This document shows, piece by piece, positions 30,426-39,641 of a stretch of DNA of 64,000 nt. Numbering within the stretch: position 1 is the first letter of the stretch; each line of letters begins with the position of its first letter. The DNA is taken from contig NZ_JARJHL010000010.1 in NCBI RefSeq assembly GCF_029309835.1, positions 744,001 through 808,000 on the forward strand. The letters run 5' to 3'. Origin of the DNA: Paracoccus sp. DMF-8. GTDB lineage: Bacteria > Pseudomonadota > Alphaproteobacteria > Rhodobacterales > Rhodobacteraceae. The notes below the pieces were generated by a model. The model was given only the letters and a program-made list of their open reading frames with translations. It had not been told where the DNA came from and ran no database searches. Made by a program: the position numbers and the translations under genes.

Positions 30426-31109
30426 TGAACGCCAGCGCCCCTGCCGCCGATGCCGAGCCCGCCGCCCTGCGGGTGCTGATCGTCGACGACCACCCGGTGG
30501 TGGCCGAGGGCTGGGAATGGATCACCAAAGGCCGGCTGGACTGTCGGATTACCGCGGCGGCGACGCCCTTGCAGGGCTGGCGGGCATGGCGGCGCGCGGC
30601 CCCGGACCTGATGGTGATCGACCTGACCATGGGCGAATCGCGGCTGGCCGGGGTGCGGCTGATCGAGCGGCTGCGCGCCGCCGGGACCGAACTGCCGATC
30701 CTGGTCTTTACCATGCATCGCAGCCCGCTCATTGCCCGGCGCGCCTTGCAGGCCGGCTGCAACGGCATCGTGATGAAGGATCTCGCCCTCGGCCGAGATC
30801 TGCGAGGCGCTGCGCGAACTGGCCGCCGGGCGCGATTACGTCCCCGCCGACCTCGCCCGCAAGATCGCGCTGATGGAGCGGCCCGGCGCCGCCCCCGCCC
30901 GCCCGCGCCTGACCCCGCGCGAGCTGGAGATCTTGCGCGCCATCGCCAGCGGCCTCAGCTATCGCGACATCGCCGCCCGCGCCAATATCAGCTACAAGAC
31001 CGTCTCGAACGTCAGCCAGACGCTGAAGGACAAGCTGGGCGCCACCAGCCTGGCCGATCTGGTGGTCAAGGCCGTGCGCCATCTCGACGAAAGCCGGGAC
31101 GAGGTCTGA
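30425..31109 (+). CDS. NarL/LuxR-type response regulator, one frame break
   Basis: The receiver domain carries LRVLIVDDHPVVAEG at the N-terminus and the phospho-acceptor Asp in DLMVIDLTMGES; FTMHRS and GIVMKDLA supply the Thr- and Lys-equivalent positions. A GerE/LuxR helix-turn-helix follows (LTPRELEILRAIASGLSYRDIA, YKTVSNVSQTLKDKLG). An extra C near 30787 separates KDLA from SAEICEALREL. Corrected length is about 227 residues. It is coupled to the kinase upstream and followed after three bases by an XRE-type regulator, in one overlapping signalling operon. Confidence 0.88.
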
Positions 31110-31112
31110 GCC

Positions 31113-32396
31113 ATGGCGCGCCCGCCCGCCTCGCACCGCTCGCCCCATGCCCGGCCGCTGATCGGCACCCGCATCCGCGAGCGGCGCCTGTCGCTCGGCC
31201 GGCGCCAGACCGAGGTGGCGCGGCGGGCCGAGATCTCGGCCGCCTATCTGAACCTCATCGAGCACAACCGCCGCCCGGTCGGCGAGGCGCTGCTGACCCG
31301 GCTGGCCGAGGCGTTGGAGATCGACGCGACCGAGCTTGCCTCGGACCGCGAGGAGGCGCTGATCGGCGCCCTGCGCGAGGCGGCCGCGCGCGCGGGCGAG
31401 CAGCCGGTCGAGCTGGACCAGATCGCCGAATTCGCCGCCCGCTTTCCCGGCTGGGCGGCGGTGCTGGCCCTGGCCGTGCGCCGCGCCGACGCGCTGGAAC
31501 GGCGGCTGGTCGCGCTGTCGGACCGCATGACCCGCGACCCCTATCTGCTGACCACGCTGCACGAGGTGCAATCGGCAGTGACGGCGCTGCGCTCGACCGC
31601 GACCATCCTGGCCGAGACGCCGGAAATCGAAAGCGAATGGCGCGACCGCTTCCACGCCAACCTGGACAGCGACAGCCAGCGCCTGTCGCGCACCGCGCAA
31701 TCGCTGGTGGCCTATCTCGACAGTTTCGAGGACGAGGCCGTGCCGATGTCGCCGCAGGAAGAGGTCGAGGCCTGGATCGCCGCCGGAGAGCCCGACCCGG
31801 CCGATGCGGCCGAACTGGCCTCGGACGCGGCACGGGTGATGGCGCGCGACCTGCTGGCGGCGCAGGCCCGCGACCGCGCCGCCCTGCCCGACGCGGCGCT
31901 GGCGGCGGCGGTGGACGAGGCCGGCGAGACCGGCGGCGACCCGGCGCTGATCGCGGCGCGGCTGGGCCGGCCGCTGGAGCCGGTGCTGCGCCGGCTGGGC
32001 ATGCTGCGCCCCGGTCCCTGGGCCCAGGCCGGGCTGATCGTCTGCGACGGCTCGGGCGCCACGCCCTTTCGCCACGCCGCGCCCGGCTTCGAGCTGCCCC
32101 GCCCCGGCGAAGGCTGCGCGCTCTGGCCGCTGTTCGAGGCCCTGGCCCAGCCGCAGCTGCCGGTCGCGCGGCTGATCGAGACCGCCGGCGGCCGCCGCTT
32201 CGCCGCCTGGGCGGTGGCCGAGCGGCTGCTGCCGATGGGTTTCGACGGCCCGGTGCTGAGCCGGGCGCAGATGCTGATCCGCCCCGCCGGGCCCCAGGAC
32301 GCGCGCCCGGCGCTCGGCGTCGGTCCCGCCTGCCGGATCTGCCCGCGCACGGTCTGCCCGGCGCGGCACGAACCCTCGATCCTGGGCCCGGCATGA
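31113..32396 (+). CDS. ScfR-like XRE-family transcription regulator
   Basis: A 427-residue protein. The N-terminal XRE helix-turn-helix (about residues 15-70; GTRIRERRLSLGRRQTEVARRA, ISAAYLNLIEHNRRPVG) is followed by a long Ala-rich helical region. The C-terminal domain resembles the DUF2083 domain of short-chain-acyl regulators and ends with a cysteine cluster (CRICPRTVCPARHEP). ScfR-type proteins sense acyl-CoA and switch glyoxylate or methylcitrate genes. Here it lies inside a two-component operon next to a symporter-kinase, so control of carboxylate use is a reasonable inference. The domain match is remote in the middle region. Confidence 0.75.
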   Translation: MARPPASHRSPHARPLIGTRIRERRLSLGRRQTEVARRAEISAAYLNLIEHNRRPVGEALLTRLAEALEIDATELASDREEALIGALREAAARAGEQPVELDQIAEFAARFPGWAAVLALAVRRADALERRLVALSDRMTRDPYLLTTLHEVQSAVTALRSTATILAETPEIESEWRDRFHANLDSDSQRLSRTAQSLVAYLDSFEDEAVPMSPQEEVEAWIAAGEPDPADAAELASDAARVMARDLLAAQARDRAALPDAALAAAVDEAGETGGDPALIAARLGRPLEPVLRRLGMLRPGPWAQAGLIVCDGSGATPFRHAAPGFELPRPGEGCALWPLFEALAQPQLPVARLIETAGGRRFAAWAVAERLLPMGFDGPVLSRAQMLIRPAGPQDARPALGVGPACRICPRTVCPARHEPSILGPA

Positions 32397-32418
32397 GCCC
32401 CATTCCGGAGAACCGCGC

Positions 32419-32775
32419 ATGAGCGTCGACGTGCTGCTGATCGAGGACGAGCCCAGCATCGCCGAGGCGGTGCGCTTCATCCTGACCCGCGACGGTTGGG
32501 GCTGCGAGCAATGGCCCGAGGGCACCGGCGCGCTGGAGCGCATCCGGGCGCTGGCGCCGCGCATGCTGATCCTGGACCTGATGCTGCCCGGCCGGTCCGG
32601 CGCCGAGATCCTGGCCGACCTGCGCGCCGACCCTGCCCTCGCAGCGCTGCCGGTGCTGCTCCTGTCGGCGCGCGGCACCGCCAACCTGCCGCCCGGCGCC
32701 GACCGCGTGCTGCCCAAGCCCTTCGCCAATGCCGATCTGCGCGCCGTGGTGCGCGAATTGCTGGAGCAGGCATGA
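32419..32775 (+). CDS. Stand-alone CheY-like response regulator receiver
   Basis: This 118-residue receiver domain has no output domain. The acidic pair is in LLIEDEPSIAE, the phospho-acceptor Asp in MLILDLMLPGRSG (about residue 54), and the conserved Lys in DRVLPKPFAN. It could relay phosphate from the symporter-kinase encoded two genes downstream or compete for it. GGAG lies about eight bases before ATG 32419. Its stop overlaps the start of the next small gene by four bases (ATGA). Confidence 0.9.
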   Translation: MSVDVLLIEDEPSIAEAVRFILTRDGWGCEQWPEGTGALERIRALAPRMLILDLMLPGRSGAEILADLRADPALAALPVLLLSARGTANLPPGADRVLPKPFANADLRAVVRELLEQA

Positions 32776-33026
32776 GGCTGCGCCCGCCCCGCCTGTTCCT
32801 GGGCCGCACCGCCTATCGCCGCCGCCGGCTGGCCGAGGCGACCCGGCTGGTCCCGGTGCTGTTCGCGGCGCTGGTGCTGATCCCGCCGATCTGGCTGCCG
32901 CAGCATTTCAGCTATGCCCGCGGCGCGGTCTGGCTGGCGGTGGCCTGGGCGCTGGCCATCGCCGCGACCGCCGCGCTGCATCGCGCGCTGGGACGGCCCT
33001 CGGCGGAGGACGAGGATGACGCCTGA
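32772..33026 (+). CDS. Small two-helix membrane protein preceding the symporter-kinase
   Basis: An 84-residue protein. A basic N-terminus (RPPRLFLGRTAYRRRR) is followed by two hydrophobic segments, about residues 26-42 (LVPVLFAALVLIPPIWL) and 50-68 (AVWLAVAWALAIAATAAL), and an acidic end (SAEDEDDA). It overlaps both neighbours (ATGA at its start, 11 bases at its end). The arrangement recalls the small YjcH/DUF4212-type partners found before sodium:solute symporters such as ActP. I infer that it is an accessory subunit. No named family is certain. Confidence 0.7.
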   Translation: MRLRPPRLFLGRTAYRRRRLAEATRLVPVLFAALVLIPPIWLPQHFSYARGAVWLAVAWALAIAATAALHRALGRPSAEDEDDA

Positions 33027-35736
33027 ATCCCTGGTCGCCGCTTCGGTGGCCTATGTGGCGCTGATGTTCCTTCTGGCCCATGCCGCCGACCGCGCCGCCG
33101 CCGCCGGGCGCTGGCGCTGGATGGACCGGCCGGTGATCTATACGCTGTCGCTCTCGGTCTATTGCTCGGCCTGGACGTTTTACGGCGCGGTGGGCTACGC
33201 CAGCCGCTCGGGGCTGGAATTCCTGACCATCTATCTTGGTCCCGGCATCGTGTTTTCCGGCGCTTGGTGGGGCTTGCGCCGGCTGGTGCGGGTGGCGCGG
33301 ATGCATCGCGTGACCTCGATCGCCGACCTGATCTCCAGCCGCTTCGGCAAGTCGGCGGGGCTGGCCGCGCTGGTCACGCTGATCGGGGTAATGGCGGCGA
33401 CGCCCTATATCGCGCTGCAATTGCAGTCGGTCTCGATGGCGCTGTCGGCCTTTGCCACGCCCGAGCACGCGCTGCCGCGCAATGTCTCGGTCTGGGTGGC
33501 GCTGGGGCTCGCGGCCTTCGCCATCCTGTTCGGCACCCGCAACCTTGCGGTGGACGAGCGCCACCACGGCGTCGTCATCGCCATCGCCGTCGAGGCGGTG
33601 GTCAAGCTCGCCGCCTTCGTCGCGGTCGGGGTCTTCGTGATCTGGGGCATCGCCGACGGCCCCGCCGACGTGCTGGCACGCATCGACCGCATGTCCGTCT
33701 CGGCCGGCGGCGAGGGCTGGCCGATCAACCCCGAGCGCTGGTTCACGCTGATCCTGCTGTCGGGCGCGGCGGTGATGGTGCTGCCGCGCATGTTCCACGT
33801 CCTGGTGGTCGAGGCCAGCGACGAGGACCGGCTGCGCCAGGCCGGCTGGGCCTTTCCGGCCTATCTGGCGCTGATGTCCTTCCTGGTGCTGCCCATCGCC
33901 GTGGTCGGCGCCGACATCCTGCCCAAGGGCGCCAATCCCGACCTTTACGTGCTGGACCTGCCGCTGTCGCAGGGCCGCGAGGCCCTGGCGACGCTGGTCT
34001 TCCTGGGCGGGTTTTCCTCGGCCATGTCCATGGTCGTGGTCAGTGCCATCGCGCTGTCGACGATGATGGCGAACCATTGGCTGGTGCCGCTGTGGCTGCG
34101 GCTGCGCCAGGCGGCGCTGGCCGGGCCGGCGCGCGCGCCCGAGGATCTGGGCACGCTGATGCTCAACGCCCGCCGGCTGGCGATCCTTGCGATCATCGGC
34201 GCGGGCTGGCTTTACCACCGCATGTCGGGCGGCACTTCGGCCCTGGCCGCCATGGGCACGGTGGCCTTTTCCGGCATGGCGCAGGTGCTGCCGGCGCTGG
34301 TCGCGGGGCTTTTGTGGCGCGGCGCCACGCGGCGCGGCGCCATTGCCGGCGTGGTCGGCGGCACGCTGATCTGGACGCTGCTGGTCTTCCTGCCCTCGCT
34401 GGGGCTTCTGGCGCAGCCGGCGATGCCCGCAGGCATCGACCCCTTCGCCGGTGCCGTGCTGCTGGCGCTGGCGGTGAACCTGCTGCTTCTGGTGCTGATC
34501 TCGCTGATGGATTTCCCCGAACCGGCCGAGCGGCTGCAGTCGCTGTCCTTCGTCCACGCCGTCGCGCCCGACGCCGCGCCCGGCGACGGCGCCCCGGCCG
34601 TGCAGCCCGAGGCGCTGCTGACGCTGGCCGGGCGGCTCTGGGGCAACGACCACGCGCTGGAAACCTTTCGCCGCGCCGCCGAAAGCCAGGGCAAGGGCGG
34701 TTACCTGCCCGACCTGACGCCGCGCTTCCTCGCCGATTTCGAGCGGCTGCTGGCCGGCACCGTCGGCGCCGCCACCGCCGCGGCGCTGATGACCCGCGTC
34801 GGCGGGCGCGGCGGGGTCACCGTGTCGGACCTGATGGAGGTGGCGGGCGAGGCCAGCCGCGCGCGCGAAGACAACCGGCGGCTGGAGAACACCTCGGCCG
34901 AACTGGCAAGAACCGCCGCCATGCTGCGGGAAAGCAACGAGAAACTCACCGCGCTTTCCGCGCAGAAGGACGCTTTCCTTGGCCAGATCAGCCATGAGCT
35001 GCGCACGCCGATGACCTCGATCCGCGCCTTTTCCGAATTCCTGATGGAGCCGGATCTTCCGACCGAGGAACGCGCCCGCTTTGCCGGCATCATCCATGAC
35101 GAGGCCGGCCGCATGACCCGTCTGCTGGACGACCTGCTGGATCTTTCCGTGCTCGAGGCCGGCAAGGCGCGGCTGAAGCCCGGCGTCTTCAACCTGCACG
35201 ACCTGATCGAGCGCGCGCTCGCCTCGGCCGGCGCCGCAGCCTCCGGGCGCGACTTCGCCATCCGCCGCAATATCGCCGCCGAGCACCTGCCTGTGATCAC
35301 GGATCAGGACCGGCTGCTTCAGGTCCTGATCAATGTGATCACGAATGCGCGCAAATATTGCAGCGCCGAGGCGCCGCAGATCCGCATCGACTGCCGCCGC
35401 AGCCCGGACGGCGGCACCGAGATCGATATCGCCGACAACGGCCCCGGCATCAGCGCCGGCAACCAGGCGCTGATCTTCGAGAAGTTCGCGAGGCTGAACG
35501 ATCCCGCCAGGGCCGGCGGTGCCGGGCTGGGCCTGGCGATCTGCAAGGAAATCATGGAGTTCCTGGGCGGCTCGATCGCTTACCTGCCCGGCCAAGGCGG
35601 CGCCTGCTTCCGTATTTCGCTGCCGCCGCGCCCGCGCGCCGGGCGGAAAATGATGAAAATGCGGCGCGTTAAACCATTTGGCAACCTGTGCATGGCATGT
35701 TGCGCGAAAGTCGTTATGGATTCGCGTGGGTTATGA
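33016..35736 (+). CDS. Sodium:solute symporter-histidine kinase fusion (CbrA/CrbS-like sensor)
   Basis: A 906-residue protein. Residues 1 to about 510 form an SSS-family transporter with about 12-13 membrane helices (SLSVYCSAWTFYGAVGYASR near the start). A linker and coiled coil (about 590-650) follow. The kinase carries the H-box GQISHELRTPMTSIRAFSEF (His about residue 660), N-box NVITNARKY, G1 DIADNGPGIS and G2 GGAGLGLAICKEI. Such fusions (CrbS, CbrA) sense or import carboxylates or amino acids. The last 30 residues past ISLPPRPRAG are unusual (basic, then cysteine-rich) and run into the next gene's ATGA. This is the likely input for the lone receiver upstream. Confidence 0.92.
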   Translation: MTPESLVAASVAYVALMFLLAHAADRAAAAGRWRWMDRPVIYTLSLSVYCSAWTFYGAVGYASRSGLEFLTIYLGPGIVFSGAWWGLRRLVRVARMHRVTSIADLISSRFGKSAGLAALVTLIGVMAATPYIALQLQSVSMALSAFATPEHALPRNVSVWVALGLAAFAILFGTRNLAVDERHHGVVIAIAVEAVVKLAAFVAVGVFVIWGIADGPADVLARIDRMSVSAGGEGWPINPERWFTLILLSGAAVMVLPRMFHVLVVEASDEDRLRQAGWAFPAYLALMSFLVLPIAVVGADILPKGANPDLYVLDLPLSQGREALATLVFLGGFSSAMSMVVVSAIALSTMMANHWLVPLWLRLRQAALAGPARAPEDLGTLMLNARRLAILAIIGAGWLYHRMSGGTSALAAMGTVAFSGMAQVLPALVAGLLWRGATRRGAIAGVVGGTLIWTLLVFLPSLGLLAQPAMPAGIDPFAGAVLLALAVNLLLLVLISLMDFPEPAERLQSLSFVHAVAPDAAPGDGAPAVQPEALLTLAGRLWGNDHALETFRRAAESQGKGGYLPDLTPRFLADFERLLAGTVGAATAAALMTRVGGRGGVTVSDLMEVAGEASRAREDNRRLENTSAELARTAAMLRESNEKLTALSAQKDAFLGQISHELRTPMTSIRAFSEFLMEPDLPTEERARFAGIIHDEAGRMTRLLDDLLDLSVLEAGKARLKPGVFNLHDLIERALASAGAAASGRDFAIRRNIAAEHLPVITDQDRLLQVLINVITNARKYCSAEAPQIRIDCRRSPDGGTEIDIADNGPGISAGNQALIFEKFARLNDPARAGGAGLGLAICKEIMEFLGGSIAYLPGQGGACFRISLPPRPRAGRKMMKMRRVKPFGNLCMACCAKVVMDSRGL

Positions 35737-36914
35737 ACAGCGCAGCAACGGAACAGGCGGGTGGCCCCGACAGCACCGGACCGGCAGCAGGCAGCGGGCC
35801 CGCGCTTGCGGCGGGTGCTCCCGTGCTTCACCGCTGGATCGCGGCGCGCGGCAACGCCCGCGCCCAATCGGCAATCGCGACACCGGCCGAGTTTCGGCTG
35901 GAGCGGGCGGCCGCGACCGCGCTCGGCCGGGCGGCGGAACGCCAGGCCCAATTGCCGGTCTTCGTCGAAAAGGTCGAACTGGCGCGCATGACCCTGTCGG
36001 AACTGCCGGAGATCCTGCCGGAACGCGCCCTGCTCGCCGTGATCGAGGGGCGACGTGATGCCATCGGGGTTGCCGCGATCTGCCCCAATCTGCTGGCCTC
36101 GCTGATCGAGATGCAGGCGATCGGCCGTGTCACCGCCCGCCCCGCCCCGGCGCGCAAGCCGACGCGCACCGATGCCTCGATCTCGGCCGATTTCGTCAAT
36201 GCCCTGCTCGGTGAACTGGGGCGCGAATGCCAGGGCCAGGACGCGCCGAATTTCGCCGCCTTCCGCTATGCCACCTATATGGACGATCCCCGCCCGCTTT
36301 CGCTGATGCTCGAGGATGGCGACATGGTGCGGCTGACCCTGCGCTTTCGCATCGGTCCGGGCGGACAGCGCGACGGCACGCTGGTGATCGCGCTGCCGCT
36401 GGAACGCGACATGCGCATCCCGCCGTCCGAAGCGGCCCGGCCCGCCGCCGTTCTGCCCGGCATCAGCCCGGTCGCGCCGGTCGGGCAGGCGCCAGGGGCC
36501 TCGCTCGCCGAGGTGGTGCAGCAGGCTCCGGTCGCCCTGGTCGGCATCCTGTGCCGGCGCAAGGTCAGCCTGCAGCTCTTGCGCAACCTGACCCCCGGTG
36601 CCTCGATCCCCCTGCCGACCAATGTGCTGGACGACGCGCGCATCGAAACCGCCCAAGGCCAGCTGCTGGCGCGCGGCCGGCTGGGCGAGGCCGAAGGCTT
36701 TCACGCCATCCGCCTGCGCGATCTGGCGCAGGAGACGGCCCCGCGAACCGCTCCTCCGGCATGGCCGGCCGGTTCCCTGGCCGCCGCCTCGGCCGTCACA
36801 ACGTCGCTGCCGCCCGATCCGCAGGAGCCGCCCTTGCAGGACTATCACGAAGCCGATCCGTTCCGCGGCGCCGAGCCCGACCCCGACGCGACGCCGGTCC
36901 GCTTTGCCGGCTAA
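35733..36914 (+). CDS. FliM/FliN-like SpoA-domain protein
   Basis: A 393-residue protein. The N-terminal half contains a FliM-like middle domain (LERAAATALGRAAER, LPEILPERALLAVIEGRRDAIGVAAICP). The C-terminal part holds a SpoA-type beta domain (VQQAPVALVGILCRRKVSLQLLRNLTPG, LPTNVLDDARIETAQGQLLARGRLGE). A Pro/Ala-rich acidic tail follows. FliM forms the flagellar switch ring and binds CheY-P. No other flagellar gene is in the window; instead it is translationally coupled (ATGA) to the symporter-kinase. It may be the cell's FliM in an unusual place or a signalling paralogue. The N-terminal CheY-binding motif is not recognised. Confidence 0.72.
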   Translation: MNSAATEQAGGPDSTGPAAGSGPALAAGAPVLHRWIAARGNARAQSAIATPAEFRLERAAATALGRAAERQAQLPVFVEKVELARMTLSELPEILPERALLAVIEGRRDAIGVAAICPNLLASLIEMQAIGRVTARPAPARKPTRTDASISADFVNALLGELGRECQGQDAPNFAAFRYATYMDDPRPLSLMLEDGDMVRLTLRFRIGPGGQRDGTLVIALPLERDMRIPPSEAARPAAVLPGISPVAPVGQAPGASLAEVVQQAPVALVGILCRRKVSLQLLRNLTPGASIPLPTNVLDDARIETAQGQLLARGRLGEAEGFHAIRLRDLAQETAPRTAPPAWPAGSLAAASAVTTSLPPDPQEPPLQDYHEADPFRGAEPDPDATPVRFAG

Positions 36915-37012
36915 GCAGCGGGGTCGCATCCGGTCCGGCGGGGCTTTTGCGACAATTTGAGGGCTTTTGCCGCCCCAAAACCCGGCAACGGCCTCCAGAG
37001 GCCAGATTCCCC

Positions 37013-37041
37013 TTGAAAAGCGCCCCGTCTGGACGCATGTA
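37013..37041 (+). promoter_or_regulatory. Possible housekeeping promoter of infA
   Basis: TTGAAA (37013-37018) and a weak CATGTA (37036-37041) are separated by 17 bases, 44 bases before the infA start. It is the only promoter-like pair I see in the 170-base gap after the FliM-like gene. The -10 match is poor. Confidence 0.3.
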
Positions 37042-37084
37042 GCTTGCGCCCGCCAAGGCGCGGGTCACCCCTACAGGAGAAGAC

Positions 37085-37303
37085 ATGGCCAAGGAAGAAA
37101 TGCTCGAATTTCCCGGCGTCGTGAAGGAACTCCTGCCGAATGCGACATTCCGGGTCGAGCTAGAGAACGGCCATGAGATCATCGCACATATGGCAGGAAA
37201 GATGCGCAAGAACCGCATCCGCGTCCTTGCCGGCGACAAGGTGCAGGTGGAGATGAACACCTACGACCTGACCAAGGGGCGGATCAATTACCGCTTCAAG
37301 TGA
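37085..37303 (+). CDS. infA: Translation initiation factor IF-1
   Basis: A 72-residue S1/OB-fold protein that binds the 30S A site during initiation. It is nearly invariant across bacteria: [20 protein letters not shown] at the start, [20 protein letters not shown] centre ([20 protein letters not shown]) and [11 protein letters not shown] at the end. An AGGAGA site lies six bases upstream. It heads the cluster infA-maf-RNase E/G-yacG, an order conserved in Rhodobacteraceae. Confidence 0.98.
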   Translation: MAKEEMLEFPGVVKELLPNATFRVELENGHEIIAHMAGKMRKNRIRVLAGDKVQVEMNTYDLTKGRINYRFK

Positions 37304-37316
37304 TACCGTGGCCGGC

Positions 37317-37940
37317 ATGACGGCCCCGGACCTGCCCCCCGCCCCCGGCGCGTCCTCGCGCTTGCCTGAACTGGTCCTTGGCTCGGCCAGCCCGCGCCGG
37401 CTCGAACTGCTGCGGCAGATCGGCATCGTCCCGGACCGCGTCCTTCCAACCGAGATCGACGAAACCCCGAGGCGAGGCGAGGCGCCGCGCGACTATGTCC
37501 AGCGCATGGCCCGCGAAAAGGCAATGGCCGGCGAGGCCCTCAGCCCGCATGCCGCCCTGCTTTGCGCCGACACGGCCGTCGTCGCCGGACGCCGCATCCT
37601 GGGCAAGCCCGCCGATGCCGCCGAGGCGCGCCGCTTCCTTGAGCTTCTGTCAGGTCGGCGCCACCGCGTGCTGACCTCGGTCGCCCTGGCCTGCGCCGGC
37701 CGGCTGCGCGAACGGCTGGTCGAGACCACCGTGCGCTTCCGCCCGCTGACCGCGGGCCAGATCGACGCCTATCTCGCCTCGGGCGAATGGCAAGGCAAGG
37801 CCGGCGGCTATGCGATCCAGGGCCGGGCCTCGGCCTTCGTGGTCTGGATGCAGGGCTCCTACAGCGCGGTGGTCGGCCTGCCGCTGGCCGAAACCGCCAC
37901 GCTGCTCGCCGCAATCGGAATTCGGGAACGCACGGAATGA
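37317..37940 (+). CDS. maf: Maf-family nucleoside triphosphate pyrophosphatase
   Basis: A house-cleaning enzyme that hydrolyses non-canonical or modified nucleoside triphosphates; its overproduction blocks septation in some bacteria. Seen are the signature [14 protein letters not shown] (about residues 20-33), [15 protein letters not shown] with the catalytic Asp, [13 protein letters not shown], and the C-terminal [16 protein letters not shown] take ATG 37317; GTG 37308 is an alternative start. The stop overlaps the next gene's ATG (ATGA). Confidence 0.93.
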   Translation: MTAPDLPPAPGASSRLPELVLGSASPRRLELLRQIGIVPDRVLPTEIDETPRRGEAPRDYVQRMAREKAMAGEALSPHAALLCADTAVVAGRRILGKPADAAEARRFLELLSGRRHRVLTSVALACAGRLRERLVETTVRFRPLTAGQIDAYLASGEWQGKAGGYAIQGRASAFVVWMQGSYSAVVGLPLAETATLLAAIGIRERTE

Positions 37941-39004
37941 AGGGTCGCCAGATCGTCCTTGGCCAGGTCTTTGGTCGCAACGCCGCCGCGCTGATGCTCG
38001 ACGGCCAGCTCGAGGATCTGATCCTCGACCCCGCCGGCGCCACGCCGCTGGTGCCCGGCGCAATCTGCCGGGCCCGCGTCGACCGGCTGGTCAAGGGCCA
38101 GGGCGGCGTCTTCCTGCGCCTGCCCGCGGGCGCGCGCGGCTATCTGCGCGACCGCGGCGGCCTGCGCGAGGGGCAGTCGCTGGTCGTCCAGGTCAGCGGC
38201 AGCGCCGAAGAAGGCAAGGCCATCCCGGTCTCGTCGCGGCTGAATTTCCGCGGCCGCACGCTGATCGTCACCCCCGGCGCGCCCGGCGTGAACGTGTCGC
38301 GCCGGATCCGCGACGGTGCCCTGCGCGAAGCGCTGGTCCAGCTTGGCGAGGCCGCGCTGGCCGGGCTGGACGAGCCGCCGGGCCTGGTCTTCCGCAGCAT
38401 CGCTGCCGAAACCCCCGAGGACGAGATCGCCGCCGAGCTTCAGGAATTGTTGGCCCTGGCCCGCGCCGATCGCCGCCGATCGCGACGGTGCGCCCGAGCT
38501 GCTGCTGGACGCCCCCGAGCCGGCCGAACAGGCCTGGCAGGACTGGGCCGATCCCGCCCCCGACAGCATTGCCGAGGGCGAGGACGCATTCGAGGATCGA
38601 CCGGCGCGGCCGATGCCGTGCGGCAACTGCTGCGACCCCGCCTCGACTTGGGCGGCGGCGCCTGGGCCGAGATCGAGGCGCTGCGGGCCTTGGTCGCCAT
38701 CGACGTCAATACCGGCAGCGACCACTCGCCCGCAGCCGGGCTCAAGGCGAATATCGCGCTGGCCCGCGCCCTGCCGCGGCAATTGCGACTGCGCGGCCTG
38801 GGCGGTCAGATCGTCGTGGACTTCGCGCCCTGCCCCAAGCGCGACCGCGGCACGCTGGATCAGGTGCTGCGCGCCGCCTTCCGCGCCGAATCGGCCGAGA
38901 CGGTGCTGATCGGCTGGACGGCGATGGGGCTTTACGAGATCAGCCGCAAGCGCGACCGCCTGCCGCTTTCACGCCTGGTCGAGCACGGACGTCGCCGCGC
39001 ATGA
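37937..39004 (+). CDS. Ribonuclease E/G family protein, short form, two compensating frame breaks
   Basis: A single-strand-specific endoribonuclease-type protein of about 355 residues, shorter than RNase G. An S1-like N-terminus ([23 protein letters not shown]) is followed by RNase E/G core motifs: [34 protein letters not shown] (catalytic Asp) and [19 protein letters not shown]. Between about 38470 and 38605 the reading moves to the next frame ([18 protein letters not shown]) and then returns, so an extra base and a missing base cancel. The zinc-link cysteines of RNase E/G are not obvious, although CPK is present. Coupled to maf and yacG by overlaps. Confidence 0.82.
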   Translation: MKGRQIVLGQVFGRNAAALMLDGQLEDLILDPAGATPLVPGAICRARVDRLVKGQGGVFLRLPAGARGYLRDRGGLREGQSLVVQVSGSAEEGKAIPVSSRLNFRGRTLIVTPGAPGVNVSRRIRDGALREALVQLGEAALAGLDEPPGLVFRSIAAETPEDEIAAELQELLALARADRRRSRRCARAAAGRPRAGRTGLAGLGRSRPRQHCRGRGRIRGSTGAADAVRQLLRPRLDLGGGAWAEIEALRALVAIDVNTGSDHSPAAGLKANIALARALPRQLRLRGLGGQIVVDFAPCPKRDRGTLDQVLRAAFRAESAETVLIGWTAMGLYEISRKRDRLPLSRLVEHGRRRA

Positions 39005-39151
39005 AATGCCCGATCTGCGGCAAGCCGGTCTGCCGAGCGTTACCGGCCGTTCTGTTCGCGGCGCTGCGCCGATGTCGATCTGGCGCGGTGGTTTCGCGGC
39101 GATTACCGCATCCCCGGCCCGCCGCTGCCGCAAAGCGACGAGGAGGAGTGA
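39001..39151 (+). CDS. yacG: YacG-type zinc protein (DNA gyrase inhibitor family), one frame break
   Basis: This small four-cysteine zinc protein binds GyrB in E. coli. It opens [10 protein letters not shown] at 39001 and, after one extra C at 39033/39034 (TGC(c)GAGC), continues [20 protein letters not shown] and [14 protein letters not shown] to TGA 39149-39151. The C-x2-C...C-x3-C ligands are complete once corrected. Length is about 49 residues, typical for alphaproteobacteria. The ATG overlaps the RNase stop. The family is certain, but gyrase inhibition in this organism is inferred. Confidence 0.85.
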
Positions 39152-39227
39152 AAATTTCACATTTCACTCTGGACAGCGCGGCGAGCCTGGCCTAACTACG
39201 CGCCAGCCCGCAGCAAGACGCGCCGGC

Positions 39228-39303
39228 GCCCGGATAGCTCAGTTGGTAGAGCAGCGGATTGAAAATCCGCGTGTCGGCGGTTCAAATCCGTCTCCGGGCA
39301 CCA
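39228..39303 (+). tRNA. tRNA-Phe (GAA)
   Basis: A 76-base cloverleaf. The acceptor arms GCCCGGA/TCCGGGC pair fully, and the D arm is GCTCAGTTGGTAGAGC. The anticodon stem-loop CGGATTGAAAATCCG has anticodon GAA, and the T arm is CGGCGGTTCAAATCCGTCT. The CCA end is encoded. Confidence 0.98.
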
Positions 39304-39641
39304 TTTCATCTCCCTTTGAAAATACATGCTTTTCTGTCAGCCGCGCCGCTTTGGGTCGGCTTCCGCACGGGACGATTTCCGCCGCAGCATCGCGACACCC
39401 GCGCGGGCGACATGTCCCGGGCACCGCCTTTCGGTCGCGGACGCGCAACCCATCACAGCCCTCGCCGCGCAAGACGCTTGCCGCAGCCGCCGGGGCTCGC
39501 TAATGCGGCAGGCATCACGCTCTGCCAGCGGGTGCAAGGCGCCGCGCCAGCCTGGGTTTCCGATGCAGGGAGCTGAACCATGCCCGACCGCTGCTTCTTC
39601 GGCGCGACCAGCCGCGCCCGCCGCTCCTGAGACCCGCCGCC
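39304..39641. other. Non-coding gap between tRNA-Phe and the iron-uptake sigma factor
   Basis: About 340 bases. Open frames here have no recognisable features and unlikely composition. It probably holds the promoter of the sigma-factor gene. I found no clear Fur box, riboswitch or terminator. Confidence 0.4.

Noticed and set aside
30729..35595. Long antisense open frames opposite the signalling operon
   Set aside because: They overlap clear kinase, regulator and transporter genes and have the Arg/Gly/His/Gln-rich composition typical of antisense frames in high-GC DNA.
38470..38605. Frame change in the RNase E/G gene as programmed frameshifting
   Set aside because: Two opposite single-base changes cancel each other and no slippery site or hairpin is visible; error is simpler.
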